Shown here one piece after another: positions 9,624-18,913 of a stretch of DNA of 64,000 bases (positions within the stretch are counted from its first letter, which is position 1; the number at the start of each line of letters is the position of its first letter). A model generated the notes under the pieces. It did not search any database, had not been told where the DNA came from, and worked only from the letters and a program-made list of their open reading frames with translations. The stretch is from Virgibacillus proomii (GTDB lineage Bacteria; Bacillota; Bacilli; Bacillales; Amphibacillaceae), in contig NZ_JAHLNO010000018.1 in NCBI RefSeq assembly GCF_018916875.1, positions 1 to 64,000 of the forward strand, in the 5' to 3' direction. The translations under genes and the position numbers were made by a program.

Positions 9624-10220
9624 CTATAAAGACGTGGACAAAGATATTTTTCCACCTCTTATTTTGGAAATATCATTAAGCATCTTCATTACTTTTTCAT
9701 TTTCAAATAAATTAGTCAGTTTACTATTTACAATTTGCTTATTTATACTTGGTGAACTTCCATTAAAATCAATTTCTATCTTATCTAAATCATTGGCCCT
9801 TTTTTTCCATACTGCTTTTTTATCCTCGTATTCTATTAAATAGTCTAAAAGGGTCTTAGAAGTAGAAGACCTTTTCATTCTTTCTTTTTCTTCTTCACTT
9901 AATGGTGATTCAAACCTTTGTCCGTTAACAACTATCCATCTCTTTTCTCCATCAACCCCCATTTCACTCCAGTGACATTCAGGATTATTTGTAGTGTAGT
10001 TTGCTATTTGTTGAAAAGTAGAATAATCAACATAGAGTGTTGTATGGGCCGCAGTTCCTTTATCCAACGATCCCGACATCGCAACGGCTGTATTAGATAT
10101 TTCTACAATATCTCTTTTAGGATTCTTGTATGAGTTTGTTGTACTTGTCTCCTTATTTACACTATTAGCAGAACTTAATGCGTAACTCCTCAAAGCATTC
10201 TTAGCATTTAGAATGTTCAT
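9624..10220 (-). CDS. Hypothetical protein with a FlgM-like N-terminal motif
   Basis: This 198-residue protein is not recognised. It begins MNILNAKNALRSYALSSANS, and a short stretch KRDIVEISNTAVAMSG resembles the KVEISxxA block of FlgM and other flagellar or secretion-associated proteins. A tyrosine-rich block TTLYVDYSTFQQIANY and a polar basic C-terminus (NEKVMKMLNDISK) follow. There is no signal peptide or membrane helix. An upstream in-frame ATG at 10232 overlaps the GGAGG ribosome site, so ATG 10220 is chosen. The gene stands alone between a two-component operon and a repeat element. The function is unknown; a regulatory or secreted-substrate role is only a guess. Confidence 0.65.
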   Translation of the reverse strand: MNILNAKNALRSYALSSANSVNKETSTTNSYKNPKRDIVEISNTAVAMSGSLDKGTAAHTTLYVDYSTFQQIANYTTNNPECHWSEMGVDGEKRWIVVNGQRFESPLSEEEKERMKRSSTSKTLLDYLIEYEDKKAVWKKRANDLDKIEIDFNGSSPSINKQIVNSKLTNLFENEKVMKMLNDISKIRGGKISLSTSL

Positions 10221-10371
10221 TTTTACCTCCATAACTTTATATTTTTATATTCCTCAATATATATATCGGAGTTAAATAATAGTATTTAATATTGATTGTA
10301 CAACTATTATATTAACATTTAGATAAAGAGGTCTTGAAAACTGGAAACGATTGAATTTCTTTTTTATACAT

Positions 10372-10533
10372 TTTGTCCCACATCTAACTGGCAGTAATAC
10401 CCCCACCTCAAGAGTAAGAGGAGAATCGAAGAAGTCTAGGTGGGGGATAACTGAAAGTCAAATGTCCGATTGGTTCAACTAACCATGAGTGGGGGATGAG
10501 AGAAAACCCCCATTCATGGAAGTTTCACTTTAT
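10372..10533 (+). repeat. TTTAT-bounded structured repeat, family A copy 1
   Basis: A 162-bp non-coding element starting TTTGT-CCCACATCTAACTGG and ending GAAGTTTCACTTTAT. Internal palindromes are CCCCCACCT / AGGTGGGGG and ACCATGAGTGGGGG / CCCCCATTCATGG, with the shared middle block AAATGTCCGATTGGTTC. It belongs to the same family as copies at 22248, 24495, 43310, 58261 and 61574. Confidence 0.75.
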
Positions 10534-10605
10534 TTGATGGATAGTAACATTAAGTTGGCTAAACCTTCATTATTTTAAAGTTTAATAAATGGAGGGTATT
10601 AAAAA

Positions 10606-12441
10606 ATGAAATATGAAAATTTGTCAAAGCAAATCATTCGAGCAGTGGGCGGAAAAAATAATATCAGTTCTGTTGTGCATTGTGCAACGAGGTTAAGATT
10701 TACATTAAAAGATGAAAACAAAGCAAATGATGATGAAGTTAAAGCAATAAAAGATGTTCTGTCGTTAGTTAAAAGTGGGGGACAATATCAATTAGTTCTT
10801 GGTAATAATGTCGATTTAGTTTATGAAAACGTGGTTAAGATTGCAAATATTCAACCAAACCAGGAAAAAAGTGAAAAAAAAGACGAAAGGTCAATCTTTG
10901 ATAAAATAATTGGTTCTATCACTGGTTCTATTGCTCCTGTCGTTCCATTACTAGCTGGATGTGGAATGGGGAAAGTTTTATTACTTGTATTAACTTTATT
11001 AGGTATCTTAACGAAAGAATCTCAGACTTATATTATATTAAATTTTATCTTTGATACAGGTTTTTATTTTATGCCTGCTTTTATTGGTTTTTCAGCAGCA
11101 AAGATTTTTGGTGCAAATCAATACCTTGGAGCATTTTTAGCATTAGTAACTGTTCATCCAGAGTGGGTGGCATTGGTTTCCGCAGGCGAACCTGTTAAAT
11201 TTTTAGGTGTTGGAGTCTCCTTAGTGAAATACTCAGGAACTTTAGTGCCAGCACTTCTATCTGTTTGGATAATGTCTTATATTGAACGCTTTGTTAAAAA
11301 AATTGTTCCAGCTATGATCAAAGTATTTGCTGAACCTTTATTGATTGCTATTGTAAGTGTTCCCTTAGCTTTAATCGTGATAGGACCAATTGGCGATTTT
11401 ATTTCTAACTTAGTAGCTGATGGTAGTATGTTCATTTATAACAATGGAGGTTTTATTGCAATTCCTCTTTTAGCAATGGTCTATCCATGGTTAGTTTCCA
11501 TTGGTATTCACAAAGCGTTAAGTCCTGTAAGTATCTCACTTGTTGCTGAACGTGGATTCGATCCTATCATCCGCGTCGTTGCCTTATGTTCAAACATGGC
11601 TCAAGCTGCCGCATCTCTAGCGGTTTCGTTTAAAACAAAAAATAAAGAATTAAAAGCATTAGCATTTTCCTCTAGTATGACAGCATTTTTGGGCGGCATA
11701 ACAGAACCTGCAATGTATGGCGTTAACCTTAAATTAAAGAAACCAATGTACGCTAGTATGATTGGTGGTGCTGCGGCCGGGTTATTTGCTGAAATTGTTA
11801 AATTAAAAGCTTTTATTTATGTTACTCCTGGATTATTAAGTCTTGCAATGTGGATTTCAGAAGATGAGAATTTCATTATTTTAGCAATTATCACATTGAT
11901 AATTTCTACAGTTGTAACATTTATTGCAACGTGGGTGATTGGGTTTGAGGATCCTATTACTGATAAAGAAAATAATCATGTTAAAGCTAGTAAGTCGATA
12001 AATACTTCTGAAAATCATGTTAAACTTGTTAGTCCCTTAAAAGGAGAATTAGTAAAGTTAGAAAATGTTCAAGATGAAACATTTGCTAGTGGAATAATGG
12101 GAAAGGGTATTGCTATAAAACCAGAAGAAGGGAAAGTATATGCACCTTGCGACGGAATTGTTAGTGCGACCTTCAAGTCAGGTCATGCAATTGGGTTAAC
12201 CACAAAGAATAACGTTGATATTCTAATTCATGTTGGAATTGATACCGTATCTTTAGAAGGTAAATATTTTCATTCATTTGTAGAAAAAGAGCAACACATA
12301 AAGCAAGGTGATTTACTTATTGAGTTTGATTTAGAAAAAATACAAGAAGCTGGCTTTGATACAACAACAATCTTAATTATTACAAATAGTGATGATTATC
12401 TTGATGTAATACCAGTAAATAAAGAAAAAATAAATAAATAA
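10606..12441 (+). CDS. PTS beta-glucoside-type transporter, subunits IIBCA
   Basis: A single 611-residue polypeptide carries all three PTS domains. IIB: VGGKNNISSVVHCATRLRF, phospho-cysteine 26. IIC: about ten membrane helices, with the loop ITEPAMYGVNLKLKKPMY. IIA (from about 470): GHAIGLTT and ILIHVGIDTVSLEG, the active histidine being about residue 542. It imports and phosphorylates a beta-glucoside or related sugar. The ATG follows GGAGGG. No phospho-beta-glucosidase or antiterminator is adjacent. The next gene is a PHP-domain phosphoesterase, a pairing that may point to a phosphorylated substrate other than a simple glucoside (inference). Confidence 0.9.
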   Translation: MKYENLSKQIIRAVGGKNNISSVVHCATRLRFTLKDENKANDDEVKAIKDVLSLVKSGGQYQLVLGNNVDLVYENVVKIANIQPNQEKSEKKDERSIFDKIIGSITGSIAPVVPLLAGCGMGKVLLLVLTLLGILTKESQTYIILNFIFDTGFYFMPAFIGFSAAKIFGANQYLGAFLALVTVHPEWVALVSAGEPVKFLGVGVSLVKYSGTLVPALLSVWIMSYIERFVKKIVPAMIKVFAEPLLIAIVSVPLALIVIGPIGDFISNLVADGSMFIYNNGGFIAIPLLAMVYPWLVSIGIHKALSPVSISLVAERGFDPIIRVVALCSNMAQAAASLAVSFKTKNKELKALAFSSSMTAFLGGITEPAMYGVNLKLKKPMYASMIGGAAAGLFAEIVKLKAFIYVTPGLLSLAMWISEDENFIILAIITLIISTVVTFIATWVIGFEDPITDKENNHVKASKSINTSENHVKLVSPLKGELVKLENVQDETFASGIMGKGIAIKPEEGKVYAPCDGIVSATFKSGHAIGLTTKNNVDILIHVGIDTVSLEGKYFHSFVEKEQHIKQGDLLIEFDLEKIQEAGFDTTTILIITNSDDYLDVIPVNKEKINK

Positions 12442-12586
12442 ATCAGAGGACATATTGGCGATTATATAAATAATGATAGCACCTAATAAAACAAATTGAG
12501 AAAACTATTTATATTTAGCATTTGAATGATAATGTTGGTTGGGACATCTGATCACTGCCAATACTTAAAATGGAAGGGGTACGACA

Positions 12587-13375
12587 ATGATTTACGCAGA
12601 TTTACATGTTCATACAAATCATAGTGATGGTATATGTGAAATAGAAGATGTATTAAAAAAAGCCAAAGATCGAAATATTAAGGCAATAGCTATTACTGAT
12701 CACGATACGGTGAATCACTGGTCAGAAGTAAAAACAATTGCAGATCAACTCGGTTTAGAAACTATTCGTGGTGTAGAAATGAGTTGTTATGATTTTGATG
12801 TTTATAAAAAGGTTCATATTGTTGGTTTATGGCTTGATCAAGTAGAGAATGTTGAAAGATTGTGTACAAAGACTTTAATTTCACGTGATCATTATCATAG
12901 AGAATTAATTAATGAACTGAAACAAAAAGGTTACTTTATAACATATGATGATTGTAAAAAGTATTCAAAATATAATATCGTCTTTAAAATGAATATATAC
13001 CAAGCACTGAAAGAAAAGTATCCTGATGAAATGACTCCAGAGAAATATAAAGAGCTTTTTGCTTCTAAAACATCAAAAGAAACGGATATGAAAATGGGCT
13101 ATATAGATGTAAAGGAAGGTATAAAAGCAATCCAAAAAGATGGTGGTATTGCTATACTCGCTCATCCATGCGTTTATGATAATTATAGTGAAATCGGAAA
13201 ATATGTAAAATATGGACTACAAGGCATTGAAATTAATCATTCTAAAATGAAATCTATTGATTACGAATTAACTAACGAATACGCATACAAGTATAACTTA
13301 TATAAAAGTGGTGGCAGTGATTTTCATGATCCTGAACTCATCCAATTTGGCAATAATGGCTTAACACAAAAATAA
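12587..13375 (+). CDS. PHP-domain phosphoesterase, C-terminus shortened by a nonsense codon
   Basis: This 262-residue protein has the metal-binding motifs of the PHP superfamily: DLHVHTNHSDG at the N-terminus, ITDHDTVNHW, RGVEMSCYD, LAHPCVYDN and the final SGGSDFHDP. Such proteins hydrolyse phosphoesters (RNase AM/YciV type, or nucleotide and sugar phosphatases). After TAA at 13373-13375 the same frame continues with FEELKSFAMQTEK and a second stop at 13415-13417. This suggests a CAA-to-TAA change that removed 14 residues. All metal ligands precede the stop, so activity may survive. It probably acts with the upstream PTS, 145 nt away. The start is ATG 12587 behind GGAAGGGG. Confidence 0.75.
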   Translation: MIYADLHVHTNHSDGICEIEDVLKKAKDRNIKAIAITDHDTVNHWSEVKTIADQLGLETIRGVEMSCYDFDVYKKVHIVGLWLDQVENVERLCTKTLISRDHYHRELINELKQKGYFITYDDCKKYSKYNIVFKMNIYQALKEKYPDEMTPEKYKELFASKTSKETDMKMGYIDVKEGIKAIQKDGGIAILAHPCVYDNYSEIGKYVKYGLQGIEINHSKMKSIDYELTNEYAYKYNLYKSGGSDFHDPELIQFGNNGLTQK

Positions 13376-13544
13376 TTTGAGGAATTAAAAAGTTTTGCAA
13401 TGCAAACTGAAAAATGATAGTTTTATAGTAATGTATTCAATTTAACATTTAATTATAGAAATATATACCTAGTTGGTAATCAACTAAAGACTCAATGGTA
13501 GGAACTAGGTGTTGCAATTATATTAAGCAAAACATACTAACATT

Positions 13545-13578
13545 AGTAGCACAAACCAAGGCCATGGTTTGTGCTACT
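13545..13578 (+). terminator. Strong hairpin after the PTS/PHP pair
   Basis: A perfect 14-bp stem AGTAGCACAAACCA / TGGTTTGTGCTACT with a 6-nt loop is followed by ATTATTT. It is a likely terminator for the PTS-PHP transcription unit, or a barrier before the insertion-sequence remnant. Confidence 0.6.
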
Positions 13579-13596
13579 ATTATTTAAAGTAGTACG

Positions 13597-14572
13597 ATGG
13601 TAATTTACAATCATAATGGTCAATGTGAATTTGAAGGAGAAATCTTACATACGAAATCAGCATTTGATTCATTAAACAAAACACTTCAATCGTTAACAGT
13701 ACAAGATAAACCAGCACCTGAAATTGTTTTCGAATCAACCGATGTTTATTCAAGGTTAGTTAGAACGTTTTTTTCAACAGGCAAGCTACGCTTATTGTCG
13801 TATGAATCCACTGGAAGCCAATTTACAAATGACAAGTATGCGTAGACAAAAGACGGATAAAAGTGATGCCCAAGAACCCGCCACTTCCGAGTTAAACGTA
13901 AAGTGACTTATCAGGAAGATGATTATTACCAACAAATGCGTGCACTTACGCGTTATTATGATGAATTAGATAGTGAAATTACTCATCTTTTTAGTTGAAT
14001 GCATACCATTTTACAATTAAGCTTTCCTGAGTTAGAGAAACTACTCTCTAAACGCTTTGCACTCTTTTTAAATATTATCCAACTCTATCCACATCCAGAT
14101 GAAGAACTTGCGTGTTCAAAAACAATTATTCGCAATCGTTTAAAAGTAAACACACGTAAAAAAAAACCTATCTTTTGCATGTGCTGAAGCGAAAGGAAAA
14201 GCCTTACTAGAAGCTGCGAAAGATTCGTATCGGGCGATTTCGAAAGAGGATGTACGTTGTGAACAGGTACGTGATTATGCCAAACGAATCGGGAACTTAA
14301 ATAAGAAAAAAGAACAAATAATTGTAAAACAAATGGAAGAGCTATCGAAAGAACGAATTGGATATCAAGTGTTGATTTCTTTTCCTGGTATCGGTAAAGC
14401 AATAGCAGTTCGCCTCACTAGCGAAATACGTGATATTCGACGTTTCAAGAATCATAAACAATTAAATGCGTATGTCGGCATTGATGTCATGCGTTATCAA
14501 TCTGGTATTACGTTTTATAAAAACAAGATTAATAAACGAGGCAATAATAAACTTCGAAAGTACCATCTTTAA
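13597..14572 (+). pseudogene. IS110-family transposase remnant
   Basis: Fragments in several frames follow the order of an IS110 (DEDD) recombinase. EIVFESTDVYSRLVRTFF lies near 13715, and a helical middle reads YQQMRALTRYYDELDSEITH near 13930. The C-terminal transposase-20 domain reads GYQVLISFPGIGKAIAVRLT ... FKNHKQLNAYVGIDV and KINKRGNNKLRK up to TAA at 14570. At least three stops or frameshifts (near 13843, 13996, 14184) inactivate it. IS110 elements use a bridge RNA from their non-coding end; no such RNA can be assigned here. Confidence 0.75.
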
Positions 14573-14970
14573 AATTGAAGGTGCTTTTCTTATAATTTTC
14601 TAACGGGATGGTCAACCATATAATTAGAATATGTATGGAACAGTATCAACCCATATAGAATCGTTTTTGAAAAACACTATTAAACGAATATTATTTTGTG
14701 TGCAACCTAGTAAATGAAATAATTATAATAAAGCACCTACTAATCCAGATGACCACCAACTAGGGATATAATGGGTGCATATGAATGATTTGCTTTAATA
14801 TAGGAAAAGGTCTGAACTCGGTGCAATACCGAATTCAGACCTTAGAAGTGGTATAATCAAATAACCTGTCTAACTTTATAATGTTACTTTATAAAAGGGA
14901 GCTTTTTACAAACTGCTATTTCTTCACTAATGCTTCGCTATAGGATTGTTCTACGGGAGGAAAGCGAATA
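14573..14970. other. Gene-free stretch with a long hairpin
   Basis: Follows the IS110 remnant and may hold its right end. A stem AAGGTCTGAACTCGGT / ACCGAATTCAGACCTT (one mismatch) spans 14817-14843, without a T tract. It could act as a terminator for either flank. Nothing else is recognised. Confidence 0.4.
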
Positions 14971-15819
14971 TTATTTTTGTCCTTCTATCTGAAAAAGTTC
15001 CGGAATGGTTACTAGTTCTATGCCATCATTTTGTAGTTTCGGAATAATAATATCCAATGCTTCTACTGTACCAGATAAGTCTTGTGTCCAATGACCGCCA
15101 TCATGAAATAAAATAACGGCACCGGGATGAATATTGCTTAGGACATTTTTTTGAATTTGTTCGGCCGAAAGCTGTTGCCAGTCTGAGGAATCAACTGACC
15201 ACATGATTGCAGATAAATTCATTTGTTCCAATACTTTTACTTGTTCACGGGTTAAATTGCCATATGGCGGCCGAAATAACCTTGGTCTTATATTCGCTAT
15301 TTGTGATATCGTATTTTCCGTATCTGAAATTTCTTTTTTCATTCGATCAATATTTACTTCACTTAAATTTGGGTGCCAATAAGAATGATTTCCAATTGCA
15401 TGCCCCTCTTCATGAATACGTTTTACAATATCAGGATAAGCTGCAGCTCTTGATCCCATCATGAAAAAAGTCGCTTTTGCGTTATGTTTTTTTAAAGTAT
15501 CTAATATGAGAGGTGTGTACTTTTGACTCGGGCCGTCATCAAAGGTAATGGCCATCTTTTTTGGATTGTTTGCTCGAATTGCAATTCTATTAGGATATTC
15601 GCGCTGCAGTGTCCAAAATGATACCGGTCTTTGCTCTCTGCTTGCTAATTCTGATCCCCCTTCAAGTTCTTCTACATGTTGCTGATTTTCAGCATCATGG
15701 GTCATCAGGTTGCTGTCCTGTTTCGAAGGCTCTGTCGCGTCGTTATTGTTGCATCCAGATAAGAAAAGAAATAAGCAAGAAAAAAATAGGACCAATCGGC
15801 AGTATCTTGTTATGTTCAT
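14971..15819 (-). CDS. Polysaccharide deacetylase lipoprotein (NodB domain)
   Basis: This 282-residue protein has a type II signal peptide with lipobox LFLSGC, then a polar linker and a NodB homology domain. The catalytic motifs are present: MT1 AITFDDGPS, MT2 HAIGNHSYWHP with both metal histidines, MT3 RPRLFRPPYG, MT4 MWSVDSSDWQQ and MT5 GAVILFHDGG. It likely removes N-acetyl groups from peptidoglycan or another surface glycan on the outer face. An upstream in-frame ATG at 15843 precedes the AAGGAGA ribosome site, so ATG 15819 is chosen. The gene stands alone. Confidence 0.88.
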   Translation of the reverse strand: MNITRYCRLVLFFSCLFLFLSGCNNNDATEPSKQDSNLMTHDAENQQHVEELEGGSELASREQRPVSFWTLQREYPNRIAIRANNPKKMAITFDDGPSQKYTPLILDTLKKHNAKATFFMMGSRAAAYPDIVKRIHEEGHAIGNHSYWHPNLSEVNIDRMKKEISDTENTISQIANIRPRLFRPPYGNLTREQVKVLEQMNLSAIMWSVDSSDWQQLSAEQIQKNVLSNIHPGAVILFHDGGHWTQDLSGTVEALDIIIPKLQNDGIELVTIPELFQIEGQK

Positions 15820-15917
15820 TTTAATTCTCCTTTTGGATCTCATTTTCTCTAGTATTTTCCGAAGTTTGCAATTTCATGTATATCTTGAGCAATTAAATCG
15901 ATGAAATGTGAAAAAAA

Positions 15918-15972
15918 TTTATCCCACATCTAATTGGCAAGTCTTGCCCCCCACCTTGGGGAGTAAGAGGAC
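15918..15972 (+). repeat. Family A repeat, truncated copy 2
   Basis: Starts TTTAT-CCCACATCTAATTGGC and keeps the block CCCCACCTTGGGG-AGTAAGAGG, then breaks off. The right half and the terminal CACTTTAT are missing. Confidence 0.6.
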
Positions 15973-15996
15973 CTTCCATCCTTTGATATCTTGCGG

Positions 15997-16588
15997 CTAC
16001 GATTTTTTTGCATAATCTGTATTTATCAAGTCTTTTAGCTTTAACAGTTTTTCATAAAAGTAATGAATGGATGTTGAATTTATTTTACGGTATACTTCTT
16101 TTGTGATTGTTGTTTTCAGCTCAATTTGAGGGCCATAGATAAGTTGTTTATTTGCACCAGCAAGGCAACTGTTCGAGCAATGCCGATGGCGTCGATTGCA
16201 TCGAGACGATCGGCATTTGAACGACTTTTGCTTCCACCGATTCAACTGGAGGATCTTCACCGCCCTTAAAGGGTAGCAATAATTGTCATGATTTGTGCTT
16301 TAACAGCTGCTTCCAGCTGACAAGGTTCCAACCATTTTTCTACCCTTTACAAGCCTTTTACAAGCCTTTCTCTGCACTTTTATTCAATTTTTCATCTGCA
16401 ATATCGTGAAGCAATGCTGCTATTTCACAGATAAAAAGATCTGCTCCTTCTTTAAGGGCAATAGTTTTTGCCATTTTCGCCACTCGGACGATATGCCACC
16501 AATCGTGATCGCTTGCGTCCCCATTTAATTCTTGAAAAACAAACTGTTTCGTTTTTAAGATGACATCTTCTTTTTGCGGATTAATCAA
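15997..16588 (-). pseudogene. HD-domain phosphohydrolase remnant (YpgQ-like)
   Basis: The N-terminal piece reads DHDWWHIVRVAKMAKTIA and ALLHDIADEKLNKSAEKG, which are the HD metal motifs H...HD of YpgQ/YedJ-type hydrolases. It stops at about 16358. Later pieces in shifted frames read PPVESVEAKVVQ, NKQLIYGPQIELKTTITKE and STSIHYFYEKLLKLKDLIN, matching the C-terminal part of the same family in order. Several stops and frameshifts separate them, so the gene is dead. Its 5' end overlaps the region just upstream of the L,D-transpeptidase. Confidence 0.65.
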
Positions 16589-16664
16589 TCCTTTCCTTGC
16601 TGTCGAAATTCAAGTTTCACTTCATCACATATTCTACATAAAATACGCTAGGGAGGTGGTTTGT

Positions 16665-17000
16665 TTGGCATACTCAATTGATGTTTCTGTCTTAAAGCAT
16701 ATGTTGACGCTTTTGCAAGATGGGCGTGTAGTAAAGCGATATCCAATTGGTGTTGGAAAAATGCTAACCCCGACTCCAGTTGGAACCTATACAATAGTAA
16801 ATAAGGCGCCTAATCCTGGAGGACCATTTGGTGTCATGTGGATGGGACTTTCTAAACCACATTATGGAATCCACGGAACAAATCGTCCTTCATCAATTGG
16901 AAAAGACGTTTCCCGTGGATGTATACGGATGTATAACAAGGATGTTTTAGAACTCTCTAAACTTGTACCAATTGGGACACCAGTGCATATTCATCCATAA
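16665..17000 (+). CDS. Small L,D-transpeptidase (YkuD domain)
   Basis: This 111-residue protein consists almost only of a YkuD catalytic domain: [49 protein letters not shown] and [15 protein letters not shown], with the catalytic His/Ser-Arg-Gly-Cys block. Such enzymes make 3-3 peptidoglycan cross-links or attach proteins. There is no LysM domain and no obvious signal peptide, as in other short Bacillaceae homologues, so export is unclear. An open frame extends upstream to 16560, but TTG 16665 sits six bases after GGGAGGTGG and starts exactly at the domain. Confidence 0.8.
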   Translation: MAYSIDVSVLKHMLTLLQDGRVVKRYPIGVGKMLTPTPVGTYTIVNKAPNPGGPFGVMWMGLSKPHYGIHGTNRPSSIGKDVSRGCIRMYNKDVLELSKLVPIGTPVHIHP

Positions 17001-17009
17001 ATATTATTC

Positions 17010-17275
17010 ATGGAAGATCATTAAGTGATGATTCACGCTTTTTTTCGAGCATCATCACTTCTTCTGGAAATGTTTCAATTGTTCCGACAAATGCTGTTAC
17101 TTTTTCAAAGTCATAGATATCTTGATAAGAGAGTAAAGATATATTTTTTTTTTGCCATTCCGAGTGTAGGTTCCGTATTCATTGTGGCTGCCTTTTCCGG
17201 CTACATCATGATAAAGAAATCTGAATGTATTTTTTTCTTTTTCTTCGACTGTACGGAGATCTTTTAAATTTTTTG
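17010..17275 (-). pseudogene. Possible decayed gene, unrecognised
   Basis: The minus strand reads DLRTVEEKEKNTFRFLYHDV, AGKGSHNEYGTYTRNGKKK and, after a one-base shift in an A-run near 17150, LLSYQDIYDFEKVTAFVGTI, ETFPEEVMMLEKKRESSLND, then a stop near 17013. The composition looks protein-like in this order, but the 5' end is lost into the adjoining repeat. No family is recognised. The last part overlaps a hairpin AAGTGATGAT / ATCATCACTT (17030-17066). Confidence 0.35.
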
Positions 17276-17567
17276 AAGAAGTCTAGATGGGGGATAACGG
17301 AGAGTCAAATGTCCGATTGGTTCTTAGTCGACAAGATAAGGAAAGCTTCTTGAATAAGCATCGCGAATTTTCAAGGACAAGAAGGACTAACGTCAACATA
17401 TCTACACAGAAGAAGCGTTTTTTCTTTTCAGGGACAGTCAGCGACGCATCACAGTTTTTCAAGGACGAGGGAAGCTACGTCAGCGACGCATCGTACGCAG
17501 AAAAAGCGTTCCTCTTTTTCAAGGAGAGAGGCACTTCTTGAATGAAGTTTCTCTTTTTTTCGTCAGA
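17276..17567 (+). repeat. Family A repeat, copy 3, left-truncated with internal tandem units
   Basis: Contains the family middle block AGATGGGGGATAACGG ... AAATGTCCGATTGGTTC. Degenerate copies of a unit of about 59 bp follow (GTACGCAGAAAAAGCGTTCC ... TTTTTCAAGGA). The end is TTGAATGAAGTTTCTCTTTT. The left TTTAT-CCC end is absent. Confidence 0.55.
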
Positions 17568-17613
17568 AGCTCGGCGTTTGTATGTTGCTAACCGAGCATG
17601 TGCATTTTGTTCT

Positions 17614-17705
17614 ACTATAGGAAAGTATAATATTTTATCGTTTATAGTATAAGAAAAACTACAGCTTTCGCTAAAGACTTGGCGACAAGCCAAGTTTTTC
17701 TAATA
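17614..17705 (+). repeat. Family B palindromic repeat, copy 1
   Basis: A 92-bp element from ACTATAGGAAAGTATAA to TTTTTCTAATA. The outer stem is AGAAAAACT / AGTTTTTCT and the inner stem CTTGGCG-ACAA-GCCAAG. Near-identical copies lie at 24349, 30955 and 51483. Confidence 0.75.
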
Positions 17706-17800
17706 ATAATTGGCAGTTTATCCGTACATTAGGAGTTAGGGGAAAATGGAGGCTAGTATTTTTAGGGTTTGAACACGTTCAACTACTTGGAGATAATTTT

Positions 17801-18913
17801 TTACGTAGATCCTCCTATTTCCCTCTTTATCGGCAGCTTTACATAAAATGTATTCTTCCCATGAGAGGAAGATTCAACGCAAATCTTTCCATGATGCTTA
17901 TCAACAATCTCCTTGGCGATTGCGAGTCCTAATCCAGCACCTCCTGTGTCCCTGCTACGTGATGATTCAAGGCGATAAAAACGTTCAAAAATCTTATCCT
18001 TTTCCGTTTCCGGTATTGGCACACCTGGACCAGAGACAGCAATACTGTACCATGTTTCCTCTTTGCTTCCATGAATACGAATTACGCCTGAGCCCTTATA
18101 ATATTGGATTGCATTGTCTAATAGATTACTAACTACCTGCTGTATTCCTTCTGAGTGAATGAATAAATCTGCAGCCTCCACATGAAGTTTTAATTGCATA
18201 TTTGCTTGTTTTAATGTCCACCGAAACATAGAAGCGCATTGCTCTAAGAGTGGTTTTATCGAAGTTATCTCTTTTCCAGTATATGTTTTTGCGGTAGTTT
18301 GATCCCATTGTTTTAATTGGTCAAATTGATCCAATAAGGAAGTAAGACGCTGTGATTCTTGGTAGAGTGCTGCATATAATTTCTGATCTCCGACGATATC
18401 CCCAGATTCCAAAGCCATTAAATAACCGCTGAGATTGGATAGAGGTGTACGAAATTCGTGGGAGATATCTGAAACAAGTTTTTTCCGATCTGCTTCATTT
18501 CGATTTAACTGTGCGATTAGTTCATTATATTGTTGGACTAACTGACCAATTTCATCAGTTCTTACGATGGGGATCGGATTAGGATATTTCCCTTTTTTTA
18601 ATAGTTGAGTCGCTTCTAAAAGGCTACGAATAGGCTTTAATAAGCGTTTCGTTAAATAAAAGTACAGAGCAGATGCGATGAAAATAGAGATCGCGACAAA
18701 TAACCATACATAGCTTAACAATGTTTGATTAAATTGCTGCTGCCTGAGTTCATCAAGGTTTCCAACACCTGCAGCTAAAAAGCAGGCAGTGTTATAAAGC
18801 GCCCAGCCGCTAATAAACAAAGCAACACCAATAACTAAGAAATACAAAAATGCCAATCGCCAAAAAAAACTAACTGGTAGGAAGTTGGTTATTTTTTCAA
18901 TTAGCTTGGACAA
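17801..18913 (-). CDS. Membrane sensor histidine kinase
   Basis: Two N-terminal membrane helices flank a very short outer loop, so the protein probably senses within or near the membrane. A HAMP linker (ATQLLKKGKYPNPIPIVRTD), the HisKA box SDISHEFRTPLSNLSGYL and the ATPase boxes LLDNAIQYY and GAGLGLAIAKEIVDKHHG follow. The open frame reaches back to 18973 inside the regulator gene. TTG 18913 follows a GGGG site and overlaps the regulator's 3' end by 17 nt; it is preferred (about 370 residues), though the exact start is uncertain. It is the last gene of a redox-module operon. Confidence 0.85.
   Translation of the reverse strand: MSKLIEKITNFLPVSFFWRLAFLYFLVIGVALFISGWALYNTACFLAAGVGNLDELRQQQFNQTLLSYVWLFVAISIFIASALYFYLTKRLLKPIRSLLEATQLLKKGKYPNPIPIVRTDEIGQLVQQYNELIAQLNRNEADRKKLVSDISHEFRTPLSNLSGYLMALESGDIVGDQKLYAALYQESQRLTSLLDQFDQLKQWDQTTAKTYTGKEITSIKPLLEQCASMFRWTLKQANMQLKLHVEAADLFIHSEGIQQVVSNLLDNAIQYYKGSGVIRIHGSKEETWYSIAVSGPGVPIPETEKDKIFERFYRLESSRSRDTGGAGLGLAIAKEIVDKHHGKICVESSSHGKNTFYVKLPIKREIGGST

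Noticed and set aside
16560-16664. Longer N-terminus for the L,D-transpeptidase
   Set aside because: The extra 35 codons overlap the HD-hydrolase remnant and precede the ribosome site; the domain starts at TTG 16665.
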